Assembly: GCF_900199455.1 (NCBI RefSeq)
Contig: NZ_FZQR01000002.1
Location: forward strand, 186,001-250,000
Source: Mesorhizobium carmichaelinearum
GTDB lineage: Bacteria > Pseudomonadota > Alphaproteobacteria > Rhizobiales > Rhizobiaceae
Length of the DNA: 64,000 nt
Direction: 5' to 3'
In this document: in pieces, positions 10,005 through 18,600 of the stretch
How the letters are laid out: the number at the start of each line of letters is the position of its first letter
How positions within the stretch are numbered: position 1 is the stretch's first letter
Position numbers and translations under genes: made by a program
The notes under the pieces: model-generated
What the model saw: only the letters and a program-made list of their open reading frames with translations
What the model was told of the DNA's origin: nothing
Database searches by the model: none

Positions 10005-11417
10005 ATGAACAGCCTGATCGGCCAATTCGACATTTCAGACGATCGTATCAAGCAGATCGTCGCCGACACCATCAACGGCGCCGACGACGGCGAACTGTTT
10101 CTCGAATACAGCGAGAGCGAAGCGCTGATGTTCGACAATGGCCGGCTGAAGACCGCCAACTTCAACACCGACCAGGGTTTTGGCCTGCGCGCGGTCGCGG
10201 GTGAAGCCAGCGGCTACGCCCATTCGAGCGACCTGTCCGAGGCCTCGCTGCTGCGCGCGGCCGCTGCCGTCTCGACCGTCAAGGGCGGCTATTCCGGCAC
10301 GCTTGCCGCCGCACCCGCCCGCACCAACCGCAATCTCTATGGCGACGAGAACCCGATCCCCTCGCCCTCCTTCGAGGCCAAGGCAAAGCTGCTGCAGGAA
10401 ATCGACGCCTGGCTGCGCGCCGAGGATCCGCGCGTGCGCCAGGTGACGGCCTCGCTCGCCGCGTCCTGGCAGCACGTCGAGATCGTGCGCGCCGACGGCC
10501 AGGTGGTGCGCGATATAAGGCCGCTGGTTCGCATCAACGTCTCGGTCGTCGTCGGCGACGGCGACCGCCAGGAAAGCGGCTCCTATGGCATGGGCGGACG
10601 CAAGGCGTTCGGCGACTTCCTGATCGAGGACAGTTGGAGGCACGCGGCCAAGGAAGCGCTGCGGCAAGCTCTGGTCAATCTCGAGGCCATCCCCGCCCCG
10701 GCCGGCACATTCGACATCGTGCTGTCCAGCGGCTGGCCGGGCGTCATGTTGCACGAAGCCGTCGGACACGGGCTGGAAGGCGACTTCAACCGCAAGAAGA
10801 CCTCCGCCTTCGCCGGCCTGCTGGGTAGCCAAGTCGCGGCCAAGGGCGTCACCGTCGTCGACGACGGCACCATCCCCGAGCGGCGCGGCTCGCTCACCGT
10901 CGACGATGAAGGCACGCCTTCGGCCCGCAACGTGCTGATAGAGGACGGCAAACTGGTGGGCTACATGCAGGACCGGCAGAACGCCCGGCTGATGGGCATG
11001 AAAGCAACCGGCAACGGAAGGCGCGAAGGCTATGCGCACCAGCCGATGCCGCGCATGACCAACACCTACATGACATCTGGCGACATGGAGCCGGACGAAA
11101 TCATCGCATCGGTCAAGAACGGCATCTACGCCGTCTCCTTCGGCGGCGGCCAGGTCGACATCACGTCGGGCAAATTCGTGTTCGGCTGCACCGAGGCCTA
11201 CATGATCGAGAACGGCAAGGTGACGCAGCCGATCAAGGGCGCGATGCTGATCGGCAACGGGCCTGACGCCATGCACCGCGTCTCGATGGTCGGCAACGAC
11301 ATGAAACTCGACAATGGCATCGGCATGTGCGGCAAGGCCGGACAGGGCGTGCCGGTCGGCGTCGGCCAGCCGCATTTGCGTATGAACCAGATGACGGTGG
11401 GCGGCACCCGGGTTTGA
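10005..11417 (+). CDS. tldD: Metalloprotease TldD
   Basis: A 470-residue TldD, one half of the TldD/TldE protease that degrades unfolded peptides and processes modified peptides such as microcins and PQQ precursors. The zinc-binding HExxxH motif is H250-E251-H255 in 'HEAVGHGLEGD', and 'FVFGCTEAYMIENGK' supplies the C-terminal region with the third-ligand cysteine. The ATG at 10005 gives the standard start (MNSLIGQFDISDD). The partner tldE (pmbA) is not in this window, which is usual in rhizobia, where tldD lies next to the cta operon. Confidence 0.96.
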   Translation: MNSLIGQFDISDDRIKQIVADTINGADDGELFLEYSESEALMFDNGRLKTANFNTDQGFGLRAVAGEASGYAHSSDLSEASLLRAAAAVSTVKGGYSGTLAAAPARTNRNLYGDENPIPSPSFEAKAKLLQEIDAWLRAEDPRVRQVTASLAASWQHVEIVRADGQVVRDIRPLVRINVSVVVGDGDRQESGSYGMGGRKAFGDFLIEDSWRHAAKEALRQALVNLEAIPAPAGTFDIVLSSGWPGVMLHEAVGHGLEGDFNRKKTSAFAGLLGSQVAAKGVTVVDDGTIPERRGSLTVDDEGTPSARNVLIEDGKLVGYMQDRQNARLMGMKATGNGRREGYAHQPMPRMTNTYMTSGDMEPDEIIASVKNGIYAVSFGGGQVDITSGKFVFGCTEAYMIENGKVTQPIKGAMLIGNGPDAMHRVSMVGNDMKLDNGIGMCGKAGQGVPVGVGQPHLRMNQMTVGGTRV

Positions 11418-11493
11418 GGCAGAGACCCTATAGCCTTGAAATCGGCGTCACTTTCGACTATCTTACGCTTGTCTTACATTGAGGCAAGCGACA

Positions 11494-11769
11494 ATGGCCG
11501 GCTCCGAAAAACTCACCACCACCGTCTCGACCAAGGGGCAAGTGATCCTGCCGAGCGCGATCCGCAAACGCAGGGAATGGGGCGCCGGCACCCGCCTGGA
11601 GGTCGAAGACACGCCGGCGGGCGTTCTTTTGAAGCCAGCACCTGCCTTCGCCGCAACCCGGCCTCAAGACGTCTTTGGTTTCCTGCCCCATAACGGCAGG
11701 CCGAAGACGCTTGAAGACATGGACGCGGGTGTTCTCGCCGAAGCGCGGCGGCGCCATGCTCGCGATTGA
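11494..11769 (+). CDS. vapB: AbrB/MazE-type antitoxin (VapB)
   Basis: A 91-residue protein with a SpoVT-AbrB swapped-hairpin DNA-binding domain at the N-terminus ('LTTTVSTKGQVILPSAIRKR') and a C-terminal tail ('PQDVFGFLPHNGRPKTLEDM') that would bind and block the toxin. It ends inside the toxin gene, overlapping it by 14 nt, the classic vapBC arrangement. An upstream in-frame TTG exists at 11479, but the ATG at 11494, preceded by GAGG, is favoured. The antitoxin probably represses its own promoter just upstream. Confidence 0.9.
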   Translation: MAGSEKLTTTVSTKGQVILPSAIRKRREWGAGTRLEVEDTPAGVLLKPAPAFAATRPQDVFGFLPHNGRPKTLEDMDAGVLAEARRRHARD

Positions 11770-12145
11770 TACCAATGTTGTCGTTCGGTACCTGACGAAC
11801 GACCATCCCGAGCAATCCCCGCGCGCCCGGCGCGTCATCGATGACCGACAGGTATTTGTCGCTGTGACGGTTATCCTAGAGGCCGAATGGGTGCTGCGCA
11901 GCGCCTACGGCTATGACCAGGCCACTGTCGTCAAAGCTTTGCGGGCGTTCGGCGGCCTTCCCACGGTTGAAATCGAAGACGCGGCAATTGTCTCTTCCGC
12001 GCTCGATCTTGTCGAGGCCGGTGTGGATTTCGCGGATGCGCTACACCTCGGCAAGTCCGCGCATTGCACGGGATTTGCGACCTTCGACCGCAAATTGATC
12101 AAGACCGCGCAAGCCGCCGGGTTTGGGGACGTGCAAGAAGCATAG
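11756..12145 (+). CDS. vapC: PIN-domain ribonuclease toxin (VapC)
   Basis: A 129-residue PIN-domain nuclease. The acidic residues that hold the metal are in place: D5 ('MLAIDTNVVVRYL'), E42/E44 ('ILEAEWVL'), D91/D94 ('VDFADALHLG') and D111 ('FATFDRKL'). VapC toxins cleave tRNA or rRNA when freed from the antitoxin encoded immediately upstream. All catalytic positions look intact, so the toxin should be active. Which RNA it cuts cannot be told from sequence. Confidence 0.92.
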   Translation: MLAIDTNVVVRYLTNDHPEQSPRARRVIDDRQVFVAVTVILEAEWVLRSAYGYDQATVVKALRAFGGLPTVEIEDAAIVSSALDLVEAGVDFADALHLGKSAHCTGFATFDRKLIKTAQAAGFGDVQEA

Positions 12146-12237
12146 TGACGCCGGCCTGTCGCGGTGCCTTGTGCCGGCGCCATGGCGCGTTCGCAGAACG
12201 CGAACACGAACATGTTAACGCCTTCTTAAATGTTTAA

Positions 12238-13002
12238 TTGATCGTGCGCCGTCACCACATTACCGTTGATCGGTGCTCTCGTACGGTGGTGTTGCCAGTG
12301 CTGCGTTCCCTCGGCATCCTGACTTCCTCGTTCCTGCTTGGTAGTGTTTCGCTGATTGGCGTAACTTCGTTGGATGTCGGTTCGGCTTCAGCGCAATCCA
12401 CCTTACTCAAGCAGTCGACATTGCTCAGGAAGACGCAACCATCCGCGGATGCCTTGCGCTTCGCCTCGGTTGGAGGACGTACCAGCGTTCCTTACGGCTG
12501 GCTCGATTTCTGCCATCGCCGACCAAAAGAGTGCAAGGTGCCCGTTCTGCCGGCCACGAACGTCAAGCTGACCGCGCAGAACCTGCGCATCCTCAAGCGG
12601 ATAAACCTCAAGGCAAATAACGACATCAAGCCCGTCAGCAATTTCGAGCACTGGGGCACGATGGCGGACCACTGGGATTACCCGGTTGACGGCAAGGGCG
12701 ACTGCAAGATCTACGCACTCTACAAGCGCAAGCTTCTTCAGGAGGCTGGATTCCCCCGGCAGGCGCTGCTGATGACCGTGGTCCACGATCTTGACAATGA
12801 AGGCCACACCATCCTGACGGTGAAAACCGACAAGGGCGATCTCGTCCTCGACAATCTGGTCGACGAAATCAGGCCCTGGAACGCGACCGGCTACTACTTC
12901 CTGAAACGCCAGTCGCAGCAGAACCCGAATATCTGGCTGTCGATCAACCAGCGGGGTGGCACGCCGAAGACCGTCACAGATGTTGCCAAACTCGTAGACT
13001 GA
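12238..13002 (+). CDS. Transglutaminase-like cysteine proteinase (BTLCP family)
   Basis: This protein carries a bacterial transglutaminase-like cysteine proteinase domain with a Cys-His-Asp triad visible at about C156 ('GKGDCKIYALYK'), H190 ('NEGHTILTV') and D205 ('LVLDNLVDE'). A hydrophobic segment (about residues 25-45) suggests export or membrane anchoring. BTLCP proteins related to LapG cleave surface adhesins, but no LapD-like partner is nearby, so the target is unknown. The start is uncertain: TTG at 12238 and GTG at 12244 are both in frame and neither has a strong ribosome site. Confidence 0.85.
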   Translation: MIVRRHHITVDRCSRTVVLPVLRSLGILTSSFLLGSVSLIGVTSLDVGSASAQSTLLKQSTLLRKTQPSADALRFASVGGRTSVPYGWLDFCHRRPKECKVPVLPATNVKLTAQNLRILKRINLKANNDIKPVSNFEHWGTMADHWDYPVDGKGDCKIYALYKRKLLQEAGFPRQALLMTVVHDLDNEGHTILTVKTDKGDLVLDNLVDEIRPWNATGYYFLKRQSQQNPNIWLSINQRGGTPKTVTDVAKLVD

Positions 13003-13216
13003 GAGACTGTCAGGGCCGCAGCGGTCCAGCCGCCACAGATGGTCGGTGCGTTTTCAGCGCTCGGGATGGAAGATCTCGCGACCGTCTCATCCGCCCTTGA
13101 CCGAGCCTAATAGACCTGGCTTCAGACGGAAGCCCGGTTTCACATTCTTCCGGAACTACCGCCAGCCTCCCCGGCGGGGCTGGCTGGCGGCGAACCTCCG
13201 CCGCGAAGGCGGTCGA

Positions 13217-13489
13217 TCAGGTGGGTTTGCCGCCGTTCTTCTTGCAGTCGGCCCGGAATTTCGCGCGCGCTTTGCCGTGCAGCTTCTTGGCATCGGCAAG
13301 GGCTGAGCATTGCTTCGAAATAGCGGTTTTCTCCGGCGTCATGGCGGTCGCCTGCGCCTTCTTCATGGGGGCGGCCGTGGTGGCGGCCGGCGCAGTGGTC
13401 GTCGTGGCTGCTGTCGTCGCTGCCGCGGCGGCTCCCGTCGCAATGAAACCGGCCACGGCGATAGACGTCAGAACGCTTGCAATCCTCAT
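13217..13489 (-). CDS. PsiF-repeat secreted protein
   Basis: A 90-residue protein with a signal peptide (MRIASVLTSIAVAGFIATGA), an Ala/Thr-rich linker, and one PsiF-like repeat at the C-terminus ('ISKQCSALADAKKLHGKARA' then 'FRADCKKNGG') with its two conserved cysteines. PsiF was first noted as a phosphate-starvation gene in E. coli; its function is unknown. The ATG at 13489 is chosen because upstream codons do not look like protein. It lies alone between the proteinase gene and the caspase-like gene. Confidence 0.82.
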   Translation of the reverse strand: MRIASVLTSIAVAGFIATGAAAAATTAATTTTAPAATTAAPMKKAQATAMTPEKTAISKQCSALADAKKLHGKARAKFRADCKKNGGKPT

Positions 13490-13727
13490 TATGGTTACTC
13501 CCTTGAGGTCCCCCGGCACTGACTGGGTATCAGCGAGCCGGGGCGCCGCGCAATCTTGGCTGTGGCCAACCACGCAGTTGTGATCTGATCGCGGGTTGCC
13601 GCAGCGGCCGGCCATGTTTTGCCGCCAGCCCGGCACAGCCGCCTCACCTCACACAACGCGACCGGCGATGCGTTTCAAGCCTTGCGCATGTCGCGACCCA
13701 AGCCGGGCCACCTGCGGGCGACATGTA

Positions 13728-16205
13728 CTATTTCTTGCAAGCAGGCTCATTGGGATGCCCGCAAGACGGCTTCTTGACAGCTGGCGGCTGCGGCGGCCTT
13801 GGCTGCGCCTGCGGCTGCCGGTGCACCTGCTGGATCTGCTGCTTCGGCTGGGCGTGGAACTCGGGCCTCTGCGGCTTCGGCTGACCCAGCACCTTCAGCT
13901 GCGGATTGCCATTGTTGACCTTGAATTTCTGCTGGACATTGCCACCACCGTTTCCGTTGGCGGGCAGCTTGTGGAATTTGGGACCGTTGCCATTGCCCTG
14001 TGCCCCATTTCCTTGCCCATTGGCCTGGCCGTTCGTCTGGCCACTGCCCTGACTGTGAAGCTTCTTGAACTTGCCATTGGGCGGATTCTGGCCTGAATTC
14101 TGGCCATTCAGCGCCGATGCGTTGTTCGCTCCATTCGCCCCAGGCGTGCCGTTGGCGCCAGGGATCTTGCGGAGCTTCTTGCCAGTCTTGCCGGTACCGT
14201 TCTGGCCCTGCCCATTGCCCTGGCCATTGGCCCCGTTTTGCCCATTCACCACCGGGTTGCCGGTCACGGCGTTTCCACCTGTCGTGACCTGCTTGTTCAA
14301 GAGCTTCTTAGACTTGTTGTTGGGTAGGATCGGGTTGTTGGGCAGGTTCTGTCCATTCAGCACCGGGTTCCCGGTCACGGCGTTTCCACCTGTCGTGCCC
14401 TGCTTGTTCAACAGCTTCTTAGACTTGTTGTTGGGCAGGTTCGGGTTGTTGGGCAGGTTCTGTCCATTCAGCACCGGCTTGCCATTGACGAGCGGCAGCG
14501 TCTTGCCGTCGGCGCCGGGCAAGGCATGACCTGTCAGCTTGTCGGCAGGCAAGGTCTTCGACAGCGGCGTGGCACCTCCGGGCTGCTGGCCACCCTGCCC
14601 CGGCTTCAGCGGCAGGCCGCCTGGGTTCTGCTTGGACAGCACGGCTTCTTTCTTCTGCAGAAGAGCTGGCAGCGCCACCTTGGTCGCCAGTGCGGCCGCA
14701 CCCAGGCCCACGGCGCCGGCGGTCAGCTTCTGGCCCGTGGTGAGGCCACCGCCCTGGCTGTTGTTCTCGTTGATCGTCGTGTTGTTGATGATCGTGGTGT
14801 TGTGGATGTTGTTGAAGATGACATTGTCCGGCGGTGGGAAGATGTCATGCGGCGGGTTGACCCACGCCGGCACGGGCACAAAGACCGGCGTCGGCAGAAG
14901 GAAGATTCCGACTGGCGGCGGCGGTGGCGGCAGTTCGATGAAGTCGCGCGGCCGCGGCGGCAGGAAGATCACCGTCACGGGCGGCGGCGGATCGAAATCG
15001 AAATCGGGGTCGTCGAAATAGAGTACGGGACGGTCGACGTAGACGATTTCCTCCTCCGGCGGCGGCGGCACGTCATAGGCGTAGACGGTGAAATCGTCCG
15101 GGGGCTCCAGGGCCGCTTCGAAATGCTCGAGCCGGCGGCGGGCATCCCAGGCATGCGGGCCATGCGGGTAGCGCCGGAGATATGACCAGTAGGCTTCCGG
15201 CGTGTCCCGTAGCCAGGTTTCGCGCCAAGTGATCGCCTCGCGCCGCGCTGCGATGATGGCGCGCACGCGCTTGGCCATCGGATCGTGCGGATAGGCGCCG
15301 ACGAAATCCTCATAACCGCGCAGCGTATCGCGATCGAGCGCCGCTACATAAGCGTCGTGGGCATCGAAGTCGCGGATTTCCCTGGTCCGGTTGGCCTGGG
15401 ATTCGGCCTCCGAAACCTTCGGCGCGGGCGCATCCGGGGCACGATCGAAAAACACGAAGGGCGCGCTGATCTTCGAGGCGTTCCAAGGCACTTCGGCCCC
15501 TTGCGTCACTTCGTTGACGCGCAGGCGCGTGCGGTCGAACACATCGTCGAGCGACAGGCCGCCGTCGCGCATCATCTCGGCCAGCGCCTGGGCATAGGCG
15601 CCGTACGGGCCCTTGCCTTCCAGCGCGACGGTGCCCGGGGCGGCGTTGAAGGCGATCAGCATGTTCGGGTCGGGATCGACCAGTGCGAGGCCGCCGGCCA
15701 GCGGCTGGTTCGTTTGCGGGAATGCATTCGGTCGCGCCGCGTCGAGCACGACGATGTTGACCTTCGTCGGCAGGCCAGCCAGCGACTTGGTGACGTCGGA
15801 GAGCCGCATCGCCTGGAGCGGGACGTCGGCTGGATTGGCGATCTGGGCATCGACCGGCAGGAAGTAGTTCTCGCCTTCGAACTGCACACCTTGGCCGGCG
15901 AGGTAGACGAAGACGACCGCGTCGGGTCCGGCGGCGGAGACCTTGCCGAGGAAGTCGCGCAGCGCGCCGCGCAGCGACTCCTGATCTACATCACGGGCGC
16001 CGACCACATCGAAACCGGCAGCCTGCAAGGTCTGCGCGATCAGTCCGGCGTCGTTGGCGGGTGTCACCAGCGCGCCGGACGGATAGGCAGCGTTGCCGAT
16101 GACGAAAGCGAGGCGTTTTTGCTGTTGCGCGAGCGCGCCCGTCGCCGAGGCGGCGACGACAAGCAAGAGGACGAATAAACTGAGGAATTTCTGGAGCATC
16201 CGCAT
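13728..16205 (-). CDS. Caspase-fold (peptidase C14) protein lacking the catalytic dyad, with Asn/Gly-rich tail
   Basis: An 825-residue exported protein. Residues 1-26 form a signal peptide ending at 'GALAQQQ'; about 30-255 is a caspase-like (C14) domain ('RLAFVIGNAAYPSGALVTPA' and 'GENYFLPVDAQI'). The catalytic His is replaced by Gln (Q105 in 'YLAGQGVQ') and the catalytic Cys by Ala (A157 in 'VVLDAARPN'), so it should be a pseudo-protease. Residues 280-365 are helical and 370-480 Pro-rich. After a hydrophobic stretch ('LTAGAVGLGAAALATKVALP'), the tail is Asn/Gly/Gln/Lys-rich and contains a duplicated 37-residue unit. The frame extends 204 codons further upstream, but the ATG at 16205 (or 16199) gives the signal peptide. 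Role unknown; a scaffold or binding function is inferred. Confidence 0.85.
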   Translation of the reverse strand: MRMLQKFLSLFVLLLVVAASATGALAQQQKRLAFVIGNAAYPSGALVTPANDAGLIAQTLQAAGFDVVGARDVDQESLRGALRDFLGKVSAAGPDAVVFVYLAGQGVQFEGENYFLPVDAQIANPADVPLQAMRLSDVTKSLAGLPTKVNIVVLDAARPNAFPQTNQPLAGGLALVDPDPNMLIAFNAAPGTVALEGKGPYGAYAQALAEMMRDGGLSLDDVFDRTRLRVNEVTQGAEVPWNASKISAPFVFFDRAPDAPAPKVSEAESQANRTREIRDFDAHDAYVAALDRDTLRGYEDFVGAYPHDPMAKRVRAIIAARREAITWRETWLRDTPEAYWSYLRRYPHGPHAWDARRRLEHFEAALEPPDDFTVYAYDVPPPPEEEIVYVDRPVLYFDDPDFDFDPPPPVTVIFLPPRPRDFIELPPPPPPVGIFLLPTPVFVPVPAWVNPPHDIFPPPDNVIFNNIHNTTIINNTTINENNSQGGGLTTGQKLTAGAVGLGAAALATKVALPALLQKKEAVLSKQNPGGLPLKPGQGGQQPGGATPLSKTLPADKLTGHALPGADGKTLPLVNGKPVLNGQNLPNNPNLPNNKSKKLLNKQGTTGGNAVTGNPVLNGQNLPNNPILPNNKSKKLLNKQVTTGGNAVTGNPVVNGQNGANGQGNGQGQNGTGKTGKKLRKIPGANGTPGANGANNASALNGQNSGQNPPNGKFKKLHSQGSGQTNGQANGQGNGAQGNGNGPKFHKLPANGNGGGNVQQKFKVNNGNPQLKVLGQPKPQRPEFHAQPKQQIQQVHRQPQAQPRPPQPPAVKKPSCGHPNEPACKK
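14251..14482. repeat. 111-bp in-frame tandem repeat in the caspase-like gene
   Basis: Two nearly identical 111-bp units (14251-14361 and 14362-14472) plus the first bases of a third. Each encodes 37 residues beginning VLNGQNLPNN and ending NAVTGNP. Only a few substitutions separate the copies, so the duplication is recent or maintained by recombination. Confidence 0.9.
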
Positions 16206-16396
16206 TTCAGGCCACCATGGGTAAAGAGCCGACGCTGTCGAGGCCCTTCCCCTCCTCCAGCGATCTGGACTAGATGGGCGCAAAGAGGCGGCTTTGCGGC
16301 GCGATCTCGGCAGGTTGGGATCGAGTATAGCCCAACTGGCGATTTCAAGGAAAAGTGATCGCTTTCTGTCCGCGCGGCAGTCGAACCGAGATCCGC

Positions 16397-17632
16397 CTAC
16401 CGGCGCTTCTTGGGCTTTTCCAGTAGCGCGACAGCCTCGACATGGGGCGACCACAGGAACTGGTCGATCGGCGTCACGCTTTTCAGGGTGTAGCCACCGT
16501 CGGTGAGGATGCGCAGGTCGCGCGCCAGCGTCACCGGGTTGCAGGACACCGCGGCAACGAAGGGAACATCCGAGCGGGCGATCTGCTTCGACTGATCCTC
16601 GGCACCTGCCCGCGGCGGGTCGAAGACAAGGCCGTCGAAGGCATTCAATTCCTTGAACGTCAGCGGCCGGCGAAACAGGTCGCGGCGTTCGCCCGTCACC
16701 CGCTTCAGGCCGGTGGCGAAACGTGCCCCCCGGTCGAGTGCCGAGAGGGCAGCCGCATCGCCTTCCACCGCATGGACTTCCGACTTCGCGGCCAACCGCA
16801 AGGCAAAGCTGCCGCAACCGGCGAAAAGATCGGCGACCTTCTTGGCGCGCTTCAGATGTGTGCCGACAATCTCGGCCATGGTCTGTTCGGCGGCCTCGGT
16901 CGCCTGCAGGAAGGCGCCAGGCGGCACGGCGACGGCAACGCTGCCGAACATGACCACCGGCTTCCTGGGCTCGATGATGATCTCGTCATCGATGGACAAT
17001 CTGGCAAAGCCTTGCGCCAGGACAAAATTCGAAGCGATGCGGCGCTGGTGTTCGCCGAGCTTGCCGGACTCATGCACCGCGACGTCGAGGCCGGAACCGG
17101 TCACGGTGACCGCCATCCGGAACGATTTGGTGGTGGCGCATATCAAATCGGCCAGCGATCTCAACCGGTCGAGTGCTGCGACGATCTCGGGCAGCGAGAT
17201 CGGGCATTCGGATATGGAAATGATTTCCGGCGACAGATGACGATTGAAGCCGAGCAGCATGCCGGCATCGCTGCGCCGGGCTGCAAGCACGACACGGCGG
17301 CGCGTGTGCGGCGCGCAGGCGACCAGTGCATCGATGTCGCAATCGATGCCCTTCAAGGCATGCACCACCTTCTCGCGTTTCCACTGGCGATAGGCCTCGG
17401 CCTCGAAATGCTGGAGGGCACAGCCGCCGCATTCGGTGAAATGGCGGCAGGCGGGTTCGATGCGCAGCGGCGAGGTATCCAGCACCGCCATCAAAGTGGC
17501 GCGATCCCTTTCGCGCGCGGCGGTGACGGTCTCGCCGGGCAGCGTGAAGGGAATGAACAGGTCGCCGCTTTCGGTCTCGGCGATGCCGTCGCCCTGGGCG
17601 CCAAGCTTTTTGATGGTGAAGCGCGCGCTCAT
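16397..17632 (-). CDS. rlmD: TrmA/RumA-family RNA (uracil-5-)-methyltransferase
   Basis: A 411-residue member of the 5-methyluridine RNA methyltransferase family, most like RlmD (23S rRNA). It has an N-terminal TRAM-like region, iron-sulfur cysteines C62, C68 and C71 ('CRHFTECGGC') with a fourth in 'ISECPIS', the SAM site 'VADLFAGCGSFALRLA', 'VFDPPRAGAE', and the catalytic 'VSCNPVTLARDL'. The start overlaps the tlyA stop by 4 nt, so the two RNA-methylating enzymes are co-translated. The exact RNA position is not provable from sequence. Confidence 0.9.
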   Translation of the reverse strand: MSARFTIKKLGAQGDGIAETESGDLFIPFTLPGETVTAARERDRATLMAVLDTSPLRIEPACRHFTECGGCALQHFEAEAYRQWKREKVVHALKGIDCDIDALVACAPHTRRRVVLAARRSDAGMLLGFNRHLSPEIISISECPISLPEIVAALDRLRSLADLICATTKSFRMAVTVTGSGLDVAVHESGKLGEHQRRIASNFVLAQGFARLSIDDEIIIEPRKPVVMFGSVAVAVPPGAFLQATEAAEQTMAEIVGTHLKRAKKVADLFAGCGSFALRLAAKSEVHAVEGDAAALSALDRGARFATGLKRVTGERRDLFRRPLTFKELNAFDGLVFDPPRAGAEDQSKQIARSDVPFVAAVSCNPVTLARDLRILTDGGYTLKSVTPIDQFLWSPHVEAVALLEKPKKRR

Positions 17633-18393
17633 CGATCCTTGATCCCACCGAGCAGGAATTCACGATTGCCGTCGCCGCCTTCGATCGGCGACAGATGCAG
17701 GCCGAGCGAGCGCCAGCCGGGAACGGCATCCAGCCAATCCTGCAGCAGGCCGGCGACACGGGCGGCATCGAAGGGATCTTTCAACACACCGCCCTTGCCG
17801 ATCGCCTCGCGACCCGCCTCGAATTGCGGCTTGACCAGAAAGATCGCGGCGGCACCAGGCTCGGCAATCGCCAGCGCCGGCGGCAGCGCCAGTTTGAGCG
17901 AAATGAAGCTGACGTCGGACACGATGAAATCCGGAATGCGGCCGGCAAGATCCGCAGCGGTGAGATCGCGGGCGTTCAGCCCCTCGATGACCGTCACGCG
18001 CGGGTCCTTGCCGACATCGGGATGCATCTGGCCATGACCGACATCTATCGCGGTAACGTGGGCAGCGCCGCGTTCCAGAAGCACCTGGGTAAAGCCGCCG
18101 GTCGAGGCGCCGATGTCGAGCGCCGCGCGGCCGGCCGGATCGAGGCTAAAGTGGTCGAGCCCGCCGATCAGCTTCAGCGCCGCGCGCGAGACATAGCCCT
18201 GCGCCGGATCATCGATGGCAACAAGGCATTGCGGCGAAACGCTCTGACCGGGCTTGCGGGCAATGGTGCCGTCAACCGTCACCGTGCCGCGTTCGACCGC
18301 GTCGCGGGCACGCGAGCGGCTGGCAAACAGGCCGCGCTGGACGAGCAGGTCGTCGAGCCGCTGGCGGGTGCTGGCTGGCAGAGGCGAGTTCAT
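17629..18393 (-). CDS. tlyA: TlyA-family rRNA 2'-O-methyltransferase
   Basis: A 254-residue TlyA: an N-terminal S4 RNA-binding domain ('RLDDLLVQRGLFASRSRARD') followed by an FtsJ-like methyltransferase with SAM motif 'ALDIGASTGGFTQVLL'. TlyA methylates the ribose of 16S and/or 23S rRNA cytidines; the family was once called hemolysin. In many rhizobia it follows dxs directly, but here a GFA gene, a small secreted gene and a tandem repeat lie between them. Confidence 0.93.
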   Translation of the reverse strand: MNSPLPASTRQRLDDLLVQRGLFASRSRARDAVERGTVTVDGTIARKPGQSVSPQCLVAIDDPAQGYVSRAALKLIGGLDHFSLDPAGRAALDIGASTGGFTQVLLERGAAHVTAIDVGHGQMHPDVGKDPRVTVIEGLNARDLTAADLAGRIPDFIVSDVSFISLKLALPPALAIAEPGAAAIFLVKPQFEAGREAIGKGGVLKDPFDAARVAGLLQDWLDAVPGWRSLGLHLSPIEGGDGNREFLLGGIKDR

Positions 18394-18474
18394 CGGCCTT
18401 CATGGCGAAAGCCGGCAGCGAAGGCAAGGACATTGGGGCGGAACAAGGAAAGAGCGTCGAGCGCATCAAGCCCC

Positions 18475-18540
18475 CGTAGCGGCTCGCGTGGAGACGCGTA
18501 GCGGCTTGCGTGGAGACGCGTAGCGGCTTGCGTGCATCGC
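18475..18540. repeat. Three tandem copies of a 22-bp unit upstream of tlyA
   Basis: Three head-to-tail units starting CGTAGCGGCTTGCGTGGAGA begin at 18475, 18497 and 18519, the last diverging near its end. They occupy the gap between the tlyA start and the plus-strand GFA gene. There are no spacers, so this is a minisatellite, not a CRISPR. Confidence 0.85.
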
Positions 18541-18600
18541 ATCGGGTCCGGCAAAATGGTAGTAGGAGAACCTCCATCGTCGCAACGCGGGGGAGAACGA

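Noticed and set aside
11479..11494. TTG at 11479 as the start of the VapB antitoxin
   Set aside because: The ATG at 11494 has a better-placed ribosome site and leaves the AbrB domain complete.
12238..16205. BTLCP proteinase, PsiF and pseudo-caspase considered as one proteolytic system
   Set aside because: They are on different strands with separate gaps and no shared regulatory site, so nothing in the sequence links them beyond proximity.
18475..18540. Tandem 22-bp repeats considered as a CRISPR array
   Set aside because: The copies are directly adjacent with no spacers, and no cas genes are present.
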